A DNA stretch of 64,000 nt from Phorcus lineatus. Lineage: Eukaryota > Mollusca > Gastropoda > Trochida > Trochidae. A model generated the notes under the pieces. It was not told where the DNA came from, made no database searches, and saw only the letters and a program-made list of their open reading frames with translations. This document shows positions 39,525 through 52,649 of this stretch, in pieces. The stretch is from assembly GCA_921293015.1 (NCBI GenBank), contig OV121092.1, forward strand, positions 5,896,001-5,960,000, given 5' to 3'. Positions within the stretch are counted from its first letter, which is position 1. Each line of letters starts with the position of its first letter. A program made the position numbers and the translations under genes.

Positions 39525-39996
39525 ATGGCGTTCGATGTAAACAATCCTTCCTCGCGGAAAAGAAATGGCCAATTTGCTAGGAAAACAGAAATCGAAAGAA
39601 GACAAAAGGTTTCAGAACTTCGAAAATCTTCCACCGTTATTTCGACAACAGAAGTGACAGAACAGCCTGACGCCCTTTTTGACAATTTGTCTATCGACGA
39701 TAGCCGCGATTCACCTGCGACTAGTGCGAGTGCGACACCTGTCAATATTTCCTGGAAAGACGGAAGACGTATAGTTGAATTAGATGTTCTCAGTAATTAC
39801 ATGAACTGTCGTGAATGTGGTCACATTTTGAAACTTTCTGACATTCAGGAGGAGACACGCTATGGCCTCGCCAGTATATTGTATATACTTTGTGAATGTG
39901 GTTTGATCAACAGTGTCCCGACAGGTAAATCTCATCGCACCTCGAAGAGCAACAGAGGAGTACCGATTTACGACGTGAACACCAAAGCAGCTGCAG
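39525..39996 (+). CDS. Mutator-like transposase/DEDDh exonuclease fusion, exon 1 (N-terminal region)
   Basis: First exon of the nested plus-strand gene: 157 codons plus one base, ending at donor CTGCAG|GTAATTT. I chose ATG at 39525 because its context (ACAATGG) is strong and it starts MAFDVNNPSSRKRNGQFARK, a basic opening usual in this family; an in-frame ATG at 39438 would add 29 unlikely residues. Residues 80-135 carry the family signature: RRIVELDVLSNYMNCRECGH, then LCECGLINSVPTG. The four cysteines C95, C98, C123 and C125 look like a zinc ribbon. DINTK-like VNTKAAAG runs across the splice into GMVHTGMGP of exon 2. This part probably binds DNA or supports the transposase fold. Confidence 0.85.
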
Positions 39997-42670
39997 GTAA
40001 TTTACCGATTTAATCTAATGATTGACTAATTTATCATCCTTGACATATTTTGATATTCATTTATTGAAAAAGCTCTGTGTTTTCATAATAGCGATAATTA
40101 CGTCAATTGTTCAATTTTCGATCACAAAACATAAATTCTTGGGTTCAAGTAATGACATGCAATGAGTAATTACAAAATCTAAAACATGATCCAGATTTTA
40201 TTTGTAAGTGAATCAATATCCTTAGAAATACGTCTTTAAAAAGTAAAATTCATTTAATAAATTAAGATGTTTATTTGAATTTATTGATCTTGTAATTAAT
40301 TGAAATGAAAATAAAATGTTGATGTACATTTAGTATCCGTGTACATATTGAAATATACATAACAGATAGTTTAGTTTTTTATCTTTTGTAGATTTAGTAA
40401 TTTTTAGTAATGATATATTTAAATATCTATACAGATCTAATTAAGGTAATTTCAAGTTAATGTGATAAGGAAGTTTAATTAACAGTGTTTCCCTTTTTAA
40501 GAAAGTGTATTAAAATTTCTAAAATGTTCTTCTAATTACTGGTCTTAACAATGTGTTTAGCAAATTCATAAACAATGAATTATAACTTTGTTGTCTGTGC
40601 TTCATTTGAAATATTGAATATAGATATCATATCCAGCAACTGCTATTTTTAATATTGTCAACTTTGGGGTCTATCATATGAAATATGATTAAATGTCTTA
40701 AAAAAAACTAGATGAATTTATCTTATATGGACAGACAAAATTATTTTGCTGATTTACATATTTTTGGGGTGAAAATGTCTAAAGGCAGGATTTAAAAAGA
40801 AGCAATTTGCTTAAGCGTATGTAGGGGTAAAAATGTGTTTATTTTGGGGGAATTGGACTAGCCATTTTCATCACTAATAGCATTTGGGCATTACTTGGTA
40901 GTTTGGGAGGCTTAATGACTTATCTTTACAATAGATAGACAGAAAATTTATGTCAAAATAATTTTTGAATATAATAAAAAATTTCCTCAATTTTTACTTT
41001 TGGCATATTTGTGTATCTTTCCACTTTAGATCTGTAGTGTTGCATCAAAGATTTGCCATTAATGAGTCATGCAACTCATCATCATATGAATGTGTGTTTC
41101 AAATAGCAAATTGAAGGATGTAAGTAGAATTATAGATACATGTATATCCACATTGGTAAAGAAAATTGCTCATGAGCCTAATCCTCTTTTCTATTATTCA
41201 ATTGGATTTTAAAAGTGATAAAAGAGCTGATAGCTATACTACACTCTCTAGAAAGTAGGTAAAAGTTAACTGTTTGGTAAAATGAGTGGCCCATTTAAAA
41301 CAAAAATTGGGTTTCTGTACTCATGAAGTGAGTTAATTAATTACTCAGGATAAATTAAACATTGGAGTTGCTGAATAAGGACCTAGGCTGTAATAGAGGC
41401 TCCTATTTTATATATATGCGGTTATTACTATGGAAAGCTGTTCATCAATCTTTTGCTCTTTAGCAATATCTTGAACAAATTGCTTTTCAATTAACCGAGC
41501 ATTTATATGTATCAAGCACTGGGAGTGTAAAATAGTATTACAGGGTTTCAAACTTCTTTGCAGATTTTGAGCTATTCAGTCATCAGATGTGCTTATAGAC
41601 TGAGCAAGCATTGTCTATATATTCAATCACCATACTATTTCTTTGTGTCCTTCATATTGAAAGACTAAAAAAAAGAAACATAAATTCTTTAACAATACTT
41701 TTCATCCCGCAATCAAACTTTGCAACTAATGAAGCATTCAATTAAAATTTGTAGTCTAAAAAAAAACCTTCTTTTGTATTTTCTTGGAAAAATTATGATT
41801 TTCTAAGAAAAGTGTTAACAAGTCCTACCTGGCTCATAACTTCTGAACTTATCATCTAATTTTAGTCTACGAGTAATTTGTTATAAAGATAAATATTACA
41901 TAAAGGTCTGTCATGACTTAAAAATGTTGGGTTTTTTTGGCGCAAAAGTGGTGACTCTATTACAAAGCTCTTTCAAGTGGTTTTCTTGCTCATAATTACT
42001 TGAATATTCTTTTCAGTTCAATCAAGTTTTGAAATAAGATAGCTAATAACATGAAGATCTGTCATGATTTACAATTGAAATCGTTTTCCCATGAAATGTT
42101 TTTAGAAAAAAAGGAGTGACTGTTGGAGAAATGTTTTTATGTCCTATATAGCTCATAAGTTTAAAATTAATCATTCAATTTTAAACTAGTGTGAAATAAA
42201 GATGCGTCAAGATTAACATTTCAAAATATTTGTGCAAAGTTTAGACTTTTAGGAATAAGAGATGATTTCGATGAAAAAGTTTTGACTTAAACATTTTATA
42301 TTAATTATCTGAGTAAAGAATCTGAAGACATAAAGGTGTGGCATTCTTAACAATTTTGAGATATTTATGTAACATTTTGAACTTTTTGAAAACAAGTGAT
42401 GCTGAAAAGTTCCAGTTTTCTATGCCTATGCTATGTAGGTCACATGATTTAAAAATTTTTATACTTGAGACACATGTTGATATCAATTTGTTTTTGATTA
42501 AAAATTGTGTCAGTTGAGGGGGATATAGCTTGACCATCTCAGCTGCTTGCTTCTTTTTGTGCATTGAATGATTTGTTGTTTTCCAATTAAACAATAATTG
42601 GTGCTCTACCCATGTATGTTTGTTGATTATGATGCAGAGATTTTACAATTTTACTGGGGTTTTTTTTCAG
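39997..42670 (+). other. Intron of the transposase-exonuclease gene
   Basis: A 2.67-kb AT-rich intron with donor GTAATTT and acceptor T(8)CAG|GTATGG. It joins phase 1 to phase 1 so that the split codon is Gly. No repeats with clear borders and no other ORF of interest. The open frame that extends into the intron just before 42671 is accidental. Confidence 0.8.
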
Positions 42671-44868
42671 GTATGGTTCACACTGGCATGGGTCCAACAC
42701 ATGTTTCAAGTTGGCTGTCATCGCTCAACATACCAGGAATATCTGAGCGCACATTGAAGAAACGAGAGAGAGAAATTGGACCAGCCATAGAAACTATTGC
42801 TAAAAGATCATGTGAAAAGTCATTACAAGAGGAAATAGAACACCAAAAAAGTATCACACCCAGCATACCCAGCGAGGATGCCATACTTCCTGAAGCTACT
42901 GAGCTAGTAGGGTGTTATGATATGGGATGGCAGAGACGCAGTTCAGGTAGAACCTACAACAGCAAGTCCGGTCACGGTTCACTCATTGGTCAACACACAG
43001 GGCGTCTTATTGGATATGAATCAAGAAAATCATCATGTAGGACTTGTGAAACAGCACATGCAAAAGGTCAACTACCAACACTACACGATTGTAGGTACAA
43101 CTGGTCAGCATCTTCAAAAGCAATGGAATCAAGTGTATGTGTGCAACTCCTGAAGGACATCCACAGTGAAAACCATCATGTCAAGTATATTGTAATGGAT
43201 GATGACACAACCACCTTAGCCCACATCAGAAAGGAGTATGACCCAGACATTGTGAAGTGGAGCGACATCAACCATGCGAAGAAATCACTCACAAATGCTT
43301 TGTATTCAGCAGCCAAAACCCACAAGAAACTAAGCAGCAAGGTCATTTCATACTTGAAGAAATGCTATTCTTATGTGCTGGCTCAAAATAAAAATGATGT
43401 TGAAGGAGTTCGGCAAGGACTGAGGAATATTGTACCCCATGTATATGGAGAACACTTACAATGTGGAACATGGTGTGGATTTCTTAAATATGGCGCTGCT
43501 TACAAGTACAAGTCACTACCAAGAGGCCAATGTTTGACTGGAGACGACATGAGGGAAGCCTTGGAGAAAGTTTTTGAAGTTCATGCACTGAATGCTGAAC
43601 GCTTGGCTCCATATGGAAGCACCAAGGGAAATGAATCATTCAACAACATAGTTGCAAGCAAAGCGCCAAAATCCAGGCATTACTCATCATCAGAAAGCTT
43701 TGACTACAGGCTAAGTGCTGCTGTATCTCAAAAGAACATTGGACATGGATATCTAATGGATGTATATGAACAGAGACAACTAACACCAGGCAAATCCCTG
43801 GAAATTAGTGCAAGAAAATTGAAGAGGAAAAGTGAAAGAAGGAAAAGGAGGGAAAGTGGTAAAAACTTCAAAAGAAGAAAATTAGAACTCAAAGAAACAA
43901 GAAACAGATTCACTTTAGAACATGAAATCAGAGAAGGTTCTACATATGAGTCTAACATTGGTGTTTTGGATGACAATCAGTTTGACATAATCACAATTCC
44001 AGACCCAGTGAGTTTACCAAGTGCTGTGCCTCTAAAAGAGAATAATTGTACTATGGTTTTATTTGACCTGGAAACAACTTCCACAGACTGGAGTACAGAT
44101 ATATGCCAGATTAGTGCTGTATCTGGGGAATCTGATGTGTTTAATCAGTATATCCTTCCTGACAAACCAATTAGCCCATTTGCTTCAAATGTGACCCATT
44201 TAACTCTTCATGAGGGAATACTGCTTCACAGGGGGGTTCCTGTTCCAACCATTGACAAAAAGTTGGCACTTTCCAACTTCCTTCAATGGCTTAAAACCTA
44301 TGATCAAGTGATTCTTGTTGGTCATAACGTCAAATCATTTGACGCTGTTCATTTGCTGCGTGTGGCAAGAGAATGTGATCTTCTGCATGCTTTTGGTGAG
44401 GTGATAGAAGGATTTATTGATACTTTGCCTCATTTGAGGAAGGTTTATCCTGAACTCAAGTGCCATAAGCAAGAGTACTTAGTGGAGAAACTACTGGGGA
44501 AATCCTTTGATGCACACAATGCCATTGAAGATTGCAAAGCTCTTCATGAACTGATTTCCTTGAACCCTGCAAGTATGTTTCAACACAGCTTCTCCTTTCA
44601 GTGGTCTGTAAGGCATCTTGAGTGGTTGCAAAGCAAGAGACTGAACATGGATTCCTTTAGAGCTGTTGTGAGGGATAAAGTTATCTCACAAAATATGGCA
44701 GAAAAATGTGCTTCCTCCGGACTAAAACTAGATCACCTAAGACTTGCTTTTAAACGCAGTGGTGAAGAAGGAGTTAAATCAGTTTTACGTGAGAAATCTC
44801 AGGGGAAAACTCGTGTTACGAACAGAAAACAAGTTGGAGAGAAACTTTGCAGTTACTTTGCAAACTGA
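42671..44868 (+). CDS. Mutator-like transposase/DEDDh exonuclease fusion, exon 2
   Basis: Exon 2 completes an uninterrupted 889-residue protein. Residues about 158-530 match Mutator-like (MULE, PF20700-type) transposases: GMVHTGMGPTHVSSWLSSLN, RTLKKREREIGP, candidate catalytic acids D241 (CYDMGWQ), D334/D336 (VMDDDT) and E479 (KGNESFNN), a C280-x2-C283...H296-x-C298 cluster, and H419..C422..WC426. A basic tract (about 537-575) may be a nuclear signal. Residues about 617-785 form a DEDDh exonuclease with all motifs present: ExoI D623-L-E625, ExoII GHN...D715, ExoIII H773...D778. The tail (about 790-889; MAEKCASSGLKLDHLRL, RVTNRKQ) resembles the PML exon-9 exonuclease-like module. No frameshift or stop is seen. 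It could be a live element's protein or a host-retained gene. Confidence 0.93.
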
Positions 44869-46300
44869 GAAGTTGATAATTGCTGATACAGACTCATGAC
44901 TAACTTAAAGTTGTTTTCCACAAGAAACATTTTGTGATAAACTTTACACATTATCAATACAACTTGAATGACTGTTTATGTTAACTTATTTTTATTGAAT
45001 AATGTATGAATTTGTAACTCTTTGAATTGTTATTATAACCAAGAATGAATTGTAGTTAATCTTTTTAATCTTTGTAAACTACATTTGGGTTATGCTGTTT
45101 GATTATCTGAACTTACAGACTCATGATTGTTAAATGTTTCAAAACTTGAAGTTGGTTTTCAAAAATAATTATTTTTTGACAATATCTGCAGATTATTGAT
45201 AAAACTGTTGTATAATTAACACAATTATTGTAAATCCAAGTAATATGGATATTTATCTGCGACATGTCAATGTGAAAATGACTATCAATGATTTTGATTG
45301 TGATTTTGATTTTGAGATGTTTGAAAATATATTTATAACATCTCAGTATTGTTAAAGTTTTGGTCTATCAGGCATCTTATACCAGGTTGACTTTTTACAT
45401 GAACTGTTTTCTGGCTTCTGTCAGAGGGTTGCTGTCCAGTGTCTGCATGCTTTTCCCTTTTTCATCTTCTCATTGCTTCTCTCCAACTAGCTTCTCCGCT
45501 TTCGGTTTCTTTTCCCCAACAAATAGTGTGAGGAAGTATAGATCTACATTTCCCTATTTTTTACAGCGAACTAAGCTTTTATGGTGTGTTTAGGAAGACA
45601 TATGCTTTATTTTGTGAATTAGAAAAGTATATTTATAAAGTATATCAAATATTTGAAAGTGTAATCTATTAAAATCATTATGGTGGATAAAAAGATAAAT
45701 TCATTCCTTGAAGATCGGTAAAAATTTGGTAAAATTACAATTTTCATGGGAGACTGATGATCTACAGAGTCAATGGATCTTTTTTGTTAAACATACTCAT
45801 CATAACAATCAGCAATCATTGTTCTTCTAATGATTTCCCTCATTAAAACTTTGAAATCATACAATCTGTGTTGTTTCAACTTTTTGTTCTGAATAATCAT
45901 TCAAGGACAATGCAGAGTTACCTCCCCTGATGCTTTTGTTTCACCTGTATTTGAACTTTAGCATAAAAAATCTCAGAAAATAGGTCCGTGACCTATCTTT
46001 TTTCTTTCAAATTATCCCTTTGCTATATGTTTTCTTTTATTTAGAACATATTTTAAGATTTTTTCATTTATTTTTTTTGTTGAACAGGAATTTTGAAGTT
46101 GTTTGTTTAGAAACCATGATAGACGCTATATGATTTTCTGTTGAAGGTATGTTAGAAAAGACAAACACACAAAATTAACTGTCGTTTCTGGTGTAATAAC
46201 GTTTTATTTACATAGGGGGGGAAATTGATCTCTGAATTAAATGGAAAAAAAAAATTTAAAGGCCAATTCAGCAAAATTGTTAAATTCTCCCTTTTTTAGG
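44869..46300 (+). other. Presumed 3' UTR and downstream flank of the transposase-exonuclease gene
   Basis: AT-rich, without another coding domain. No canonical AATAAA is obvious near the stop; ATTAAA occurs near 45669 and 45843. GTTACCTCCCCTGATG at 45918 echoes the TTACCTCCC before the start codon but in the same orientation, so it is not a terminal inverted repeat. Confidence 0.4.
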
Positions 46301-46346
46301 ATAAGCAGTTTAAAACACCATTTTGCTCAAAAAATAGGTCCGTGAC
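45977..46346. repeat. Pair of 16-bp direct repeats (AAAATAGGTCCGTGAC)
   Basis: The sequence occurs at 45977-45992 and 46331-46346, each followed by a T-rich stretch. It could mark the edges of a small insertion or be an old duplicated segment. No function assigned. Confidence 0.5.
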
Positions 46347-49300
46347 ATACCTTTTTTGTTTTTGAATCTTGAAGCATACATAGTCAGCTTTAACTATGCC
46401 AATTTGCAGCAATTTTTCATTTATTTCGATTATTGGTTTGAACCTCTTTAAGTCGAATACAGTTAAGATAAACTTTAAGATACTCACTGCAAATTCACCA
46501 TTCAAGATACGGCATTGAACATTGTTACTTTTCACAATAGTAATTCCCAATTTGGGTTTCAAGATTTACCTTTTGCTGTGACTTGTTACTTATATATACA
46601 TTAAAGATGGCATTGCACATTATTGCTCTAAAATATTCTAAGATATATAAGTTTATATACAACTAATTTTGGACCAATTTTTTATTGCAGTCACTTCTAA
46701 TCCCTAAGCTGTTCAGTTAGATGTGGGTAATGAAACACAAGGAAGAGATTTATAATAATGATTCATTTTGTTGCAAAATAGCAATCTTGACATGTAAAAA
46801 TCTATCCCAAACAAACATGCATCAATTTCAAAAATCTTTTCAAAAATATAATCAGCAAATTTATAAAATTCAAAATGAAGTTGGCATTAACATCCATCAC
46901 TCTTATAACTTCAAAAGAGGGCTTCTGCAAGTATATATGCTAAACCCACTTTCATTTTTACAAAAGTCTGCAAAAAGATGCCTATGAAGTGAACTTTTAA
47001 GATCCATTTTCGTGAAATAATATTTTTTGTCCTACATAACATTTTAGGTATGACAGCTTGTCATGACATTTAGTTATTTTAAAAAAATGAGTTTGTATTT
47101 TTTGTGCTTCTATCTTATTAAATATTATTACGTGACTTCAAATTTTCCATTATAATCTAGACTTGCTTTTCAGGGGATATCATGTTCTGACTTTAAGTTA
47201 AGTTAAGGATGAAATACAATGAAAAAGTCAGAATAGGTGGGTTACTGCAAGGACATACTCTAGACCCTTGTTTATTTTCATCACAATCAGCATAAGGAGG
47301 CTGAAACCCTAAACGAGGCAACACAGGTCTACTCTGACAGATAAAAGAAGCAACCACTCCCCTCAAAGCTGACACAGTAACATCAAACAGGATACACTGA
47401 CGGCAGAACAGACTTGAACCTGGAACAAAACTGCCTGCAGGCAAACTTTCTGCTACTCAATGAACAAAATGTGGTGGGGTAGACTTGCTTCTGGTTTTGA
47501 AATCTCCATGCACTAAATTTTTTGGAGTCTAAACATTCCTCATGGCTAAATGTATTATGTCGGAAATCAACCTTTGACAGCCCCATGGACATGAACTTGG
47601 TTTGATTCTAAGCTTACTTTTTATTAGACTACTTCTTTTGCTTATACACAACAAATATGTTTTAAGGTGTAATAATTTCCAAACCTTACATCATGCTAAC
47701 TCAAAACAGAACAAGCATAAAAACACGTACTCACAAATATGGAAACTATCCATCATGGACAAAGACATTGAAAACACAAAAAACATCATCATCCTCTTTG
47801 TATGATATTCAATACAGCCAATTTTTCTGAATGGATGAAGATTTTTAATCTATTTATGACTTACAGAAAACATCAAAAACTACTATTGTTTGGTCTGTGT
47901 TTTAACAATAACTCTCTCCGACTCAGTGGAAGCCAGTTCCGTTTGCTTGGAAAACAAACCAAGATTGTAGAGATAAACTCATATGAGAAAAGAGAGATCA
48001 AAGCAAGTTGCACCATGATCAATCTGTTGAGAAAATAAACTTCACATGACGGTGGATATTTATTGCCTGATATTAAACTGAAAGTGTTTTCATTGAGAAA
48101 TCATTGCTTATATCTGTTCAGTATTAATAGTTACATGAATTATTCATTACTATTAAAATATACAGATTCAGAGTGGAGATAGAGTTTATTAGAATTTTTT
48201 GGATAAGGACTTGCATTAAAACTACATTACTCTGAAAGTCATTATCATCCAAGCTGCTTGTATGACAACAACTCAAATATATAAAAAATGATATTTCAGA
48301 AACACTGGTCAATTCCTTAGCAAGGTTTGATTTGCAGAAATCTGAAGTGTAATTAACATGTGTCTAAGAATATTAAGAAAAAAATTTAATTTCTTTTTAC
48401 CTTGTTTAATTTTAACATGCAGAAGCGTGATGGGATATGTAGAAACTGTTCATAAAGAAACAATTATTTAGAAAAAACTTACAATAGCCTTTTGCCTTTT
48501 TTTAATTTTAACATGCTGCAGTCTGAAAGATATTCAAGAAACATTTGTACAAAAATTATTTAAAAAAACAACCATAGCCAATATATTCAATACATCCTTC
48601 TCATCATATTCATCATCAATGAATCCAAAAAGTCTAAAAACAGATATAGAGCAACAACTTTTTTCACGAAACAAAAATAATTAAGAAATAACAATAATTT
48701 TCAATTGCTTTTTGGCCATTGCCACGTAGCCTGAGTGTTTGTGAAGCATGTGTCAATGTTGGTTTGTTCCTTGTACATAGACAGTCAGTTGCCTGGTGCT
48801 TTATGAGCCTTCTGATAGCAGTGGTAAACAGTGTATGTACATAGCAGAGTCAACATCGTACATTTCCTGTCAACAGTGGGCAATATGGGATTTAGCTTGA
48901 TTCTGGAAATTGCAAACATACTGATCAAAAGTATTCTGAGATAATCCTACAATTCAATACTGAGGCATGTAACTAATGGTTTGAACGATGATATTATTAA
49001 AGTTACTATTAAATATTTTTTTTATCCTATTTTATTTATGTAGGCCATTCTGAGGGCACAAGTTTTGGGGTTCGTTAACATTAATTTCAAATATACAAAT
49101 CAGCTTTGGGCTATGGGGGAATTAATCTGATATGAAGAAGGAAATAGTTTCATCATTTTATTGTTCATTGTGTCAAACGCATCAAGTAATTTTTTGAAGA
49201 GGCAATGGCAAAATATAAATACCTGTTTTATTTTTTCTAAAAATGTATTGACAGCATGGAATAAATATCTATGTGTCATTGACTCCAATTTTGAAGCAAT

Positions 49301-50084
49301 TGTCATCTTCTATCTATGATCTTTCAAGACAGAATCTGCAAACCTTTCTCTATGTCAATGCAAGTTAATAGGAGAAAATTCAATTGGTGAACACAAATAT
49401 ACCATTGAAGAGTAATATTTTTTTCATAAAATATATTAATTTAAATCTAAATGGACACATCATGCAATCTTTTGAACACATGGCAACAACATAAAGATAT
49501 TATTTAAATACCATCAAGACATAACTAACATTATACATGAATTTATACTGTCTTTGATAGAAATGCTTGTTTAAGATATACATTTTATATTTGTAAGAAT
49601 ATTAAAGGTTATCTACAAACATATTTTTCTAATATTAAATGAAACAATTAAATGGTTACGCCTCACAATACAAGATAGGTAACAACACTGAGAAGCCTTA
49701 CGCCTCGTCAATTTCCTCATGTCAAAATAAGTTTTTACCTCATCACGACCTCTTTTTACAATTAAATAGCTGATTCAGATTTGTATGTGTGACTTAATGT
49801 GAATTTTACCAAACAAAAAAATAACCTAGTTTCTACCAAAAAAATTCATTGGATTATGTTACAGACAACAGAGGTTGCAAGGTATGGGACAAGAATCAAT
49901 CGCCAAATCAATTTCATAATCAACACTAAGACCACACATGTCGCCATTGATAAAAAGATTTTGGAGTAGTACCTTTATATATTTGCATGAATTCTCTACT
50001 AAATCTTCCAGTAAACATTTTTAGAACTTATTTGGACAAACCAATTCAAAGGGATCTCCTCACAGTGCAAGATAGGTTGCAAAT

Positions 50085-50200
50085 TATAGGGCAGGTGATG
50101 TGTCAAGTCCAGTGTCAATATCACCAAGTGGAGACTCGAACATTTTACATGGTAACCAAGGTATGTCAGTCCCTGGCTATAAAAATACATCAACTTGTTT
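50085..50200 (-). mobile_element. Possible tRNA-derived SINE relic
   Basis: On the minus strand a B-box-like GTTCGAGTCTCC follows at a tRNA-like distance from TAGCCAGGGACTGAC. No tail or duplication can be assigned. Low confidence. Confidence 0.25.
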
Positions 50201-51045
50201 CAACAAGCTTTTACTGCAGAGAAGTGTACTTGAAAATACTTTGAAATAAAGATCAAAGATATATTTGGCTAATTAAACTACTAATTTTAACTCAAATGTC
50301 AGCTTAAACAACAGCACAAAAAAGTGGAAATCATACTTGTCAACATGTCAGCTAGATATGTATATTTCTAGCTCCATAAAATACTCTAATTAATAATTTT
50401 CAAATTTTAGCTAAATATGTATATTTTTTAGCTCTAAAAAATGCTCTAATTAATAATTTGTAACAATATATAGCCAAAAGTATAATTTTACAGTGCGTAA
50501 GTAATTATTTGTGTATTAGTGAAACATTATTTTGGATGGTAAATATTATATATATATATATATTGGAATCTCACCCTCATGTGTTCTGATATCAAGTATA
50601 TCAACACATATATATGTAATTTTTTCATAACATTTTGGTACATTTCTATATATAGACATGTGTTCACAACTCCTAGTATAAAGATATTGCAAGGACCTTT
50701 GGAACATGGTTGCAAACACAGATTTACATTTTTTTGTTCCTTTGACTGGACATAATGGTGAAATACTTAATAATCCGAATGAATGTAGACTAAACCTTTT
50801 AAACTTTCACTGTTTTCCTGATCATAACATGTAGGTTCTTGTTGATATATTCAAGGATCTCATTAGATATTACATTGTCATTTTTGTTTTCTCTGTGTCA
50901 TTATTCTAAAGAAAATTTCTGTCACTTTGAATTTCAAATTACTTGATGGCTCATATCATATGATGTCAATCTTCTTTCAAAATTACGAGCTGTTTTGTTT
51001 CATTTTCTTAGTTTTGTGAATGCACCATAATGTATGAGCTATCTT

Positions 51046-51190
51046 TAACATTTTTATATATACATAAATCAATAATGATATTCATCGTATCACCATGTAT
51101 ATATATACATAAATCCCTAACGATATGCATCGTATCAACATGGATATATATCCATAAATCAATAATGATATTCATCATATCAACCATCAT
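51046..51190. repeat. 45-bp tandem repeat, about three copies
   Basis: Units share ATATACATAAATC...AATGATATTCATCGTATCA and are 45 bp apart, so one frame reads as a 15-residue repeat. AT-rich and not in a gene context. Confidence 0.75.
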
Positions 51191-52649
51191 AGTTATCTAA
51201 TCATTTCATTATCATTTCAGATTTTGCCTTTATTTTGAATTCTTCTTCACAAGTGTTGATCATCTTTACAATTTCCATTTAAAAAATCCACCAATCCATT
51301 AATCTAATAGAAGGAAATCAATGACTTGTAATATCATACAAAAGTAACAATGTCTTGTGTGCATGAGAAACACAACATCAAACATAGCTTCAAAGATTTC
51401 TCATATCCCGAATCAATAGGAATCCACTTTCTCTTCCCGTAATATTATTAGAAGCGACATCTCTCGGACAAGTTCACACAAAAGAAAACAAACAGATATC
51501 AACATCACAATGACCAAAACAACTTGAAGTCGAAAACGACTTGAAATGAAGTGAATGTAATTGACGCTTGGGAAAACAAGTGGGAAACGGATATGACAGT
51601 TATTGATTGGATAATTCAGACTCTTCATGAAATGGATGGACATTGACCGTCAAATGTTGTTAATCAACGCAGCGAAAATTAAGTTGCGGCAAAAATCTCT
51701 ACACTCATGTCAATGAATAAATGAACGCCAACGCGCAGGGTTCGATGGAAATCGACAGGTTTGACCAGTATGAAATTGAAGACAAATTAGGTTTGGGGTT
51801 ATTATGATCATTGCCGTCAATCTCCAGCCATAAATCAGCTTTTGATGTCATCAATTTCTGCCATTAACATTACACCAACTACTTTACGGGTATCAATCTG
51901 CTATTATACTATTTAGTATTCATAAAACTATTCAGACAGGATGTGTTAAATAGCCTTTTCCCCTTCTGGATGTGATTTTGAAAATATCAAATCATAGATA
52001 TGATTTTACAAAAATGTCTTTCACTTAGATATTTCAGGAAAAACTGATTTAAAAATTTATCTTGTTTTACTCAGTTTTTAAAACTTCTTATTGAAACAAA
52101 TGATAAATGATTTTAACAAAAACTATCCCATGTTGATAATTCTGGCAGTAATAGCATAACATGCATAAAAAAAAAGAAGATATAGATAGGGAAAGATATA
52201 TTTTCGTTACATTGGCTGCAATTGCACAAATTCTTGTATTTTTTGGGTGGAACCCCTTGCACCTAGACCCCAAAATTTAGGCTAGAATCGGCAGCACTGA
52301 TGGTACCAACAACTTACCCACTTGCCCACTTTGACATGGCCTTGTGGTCCAGTTAAAAAAGGCTGATGGTATCCAGTATATATAAAAAGACAACAGTATC
52401 TCATTCTTTAGATCATTTAAAGTCCAAAAAAAACTGTGCCAATCTTACTTCTATAAGAAAAATCATCACAACAATAACAAAAAAAATCCTCAATAAAAAC
52501 TACTAAGTTTCATAAATCACCTACTTACTTGAATAATATCAATTAAATTCACACTTCATCTCAATAAAAAGAACTGAATAGACAATACTAACCTTAATAT
52601 CTTCAATCCCTGATTGAATTCATGAAAAACATGTTTTCACTTCACAAGA

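Noticed and set aside
42598..42670. Upstream extension of the transposase frame to an ATG-like start at 42598
   Set aside because: The sequence ends in a T-rich tract and CAG at 42670, and exon 1 joins exactly at 42671 with family-conserved residues, so this is intron.
46296..46562. Minus-strand frame reaching a strong donor (GCA|GTGAGTATC) after NGEFA, considered as the missing PKD exon
   Set aside because: The junction with the 39.4-kb exon would put the Gly two residues too close to the closing Asn, the upstream F/Y positions do not match, and no acceptor precedes it before a stop.
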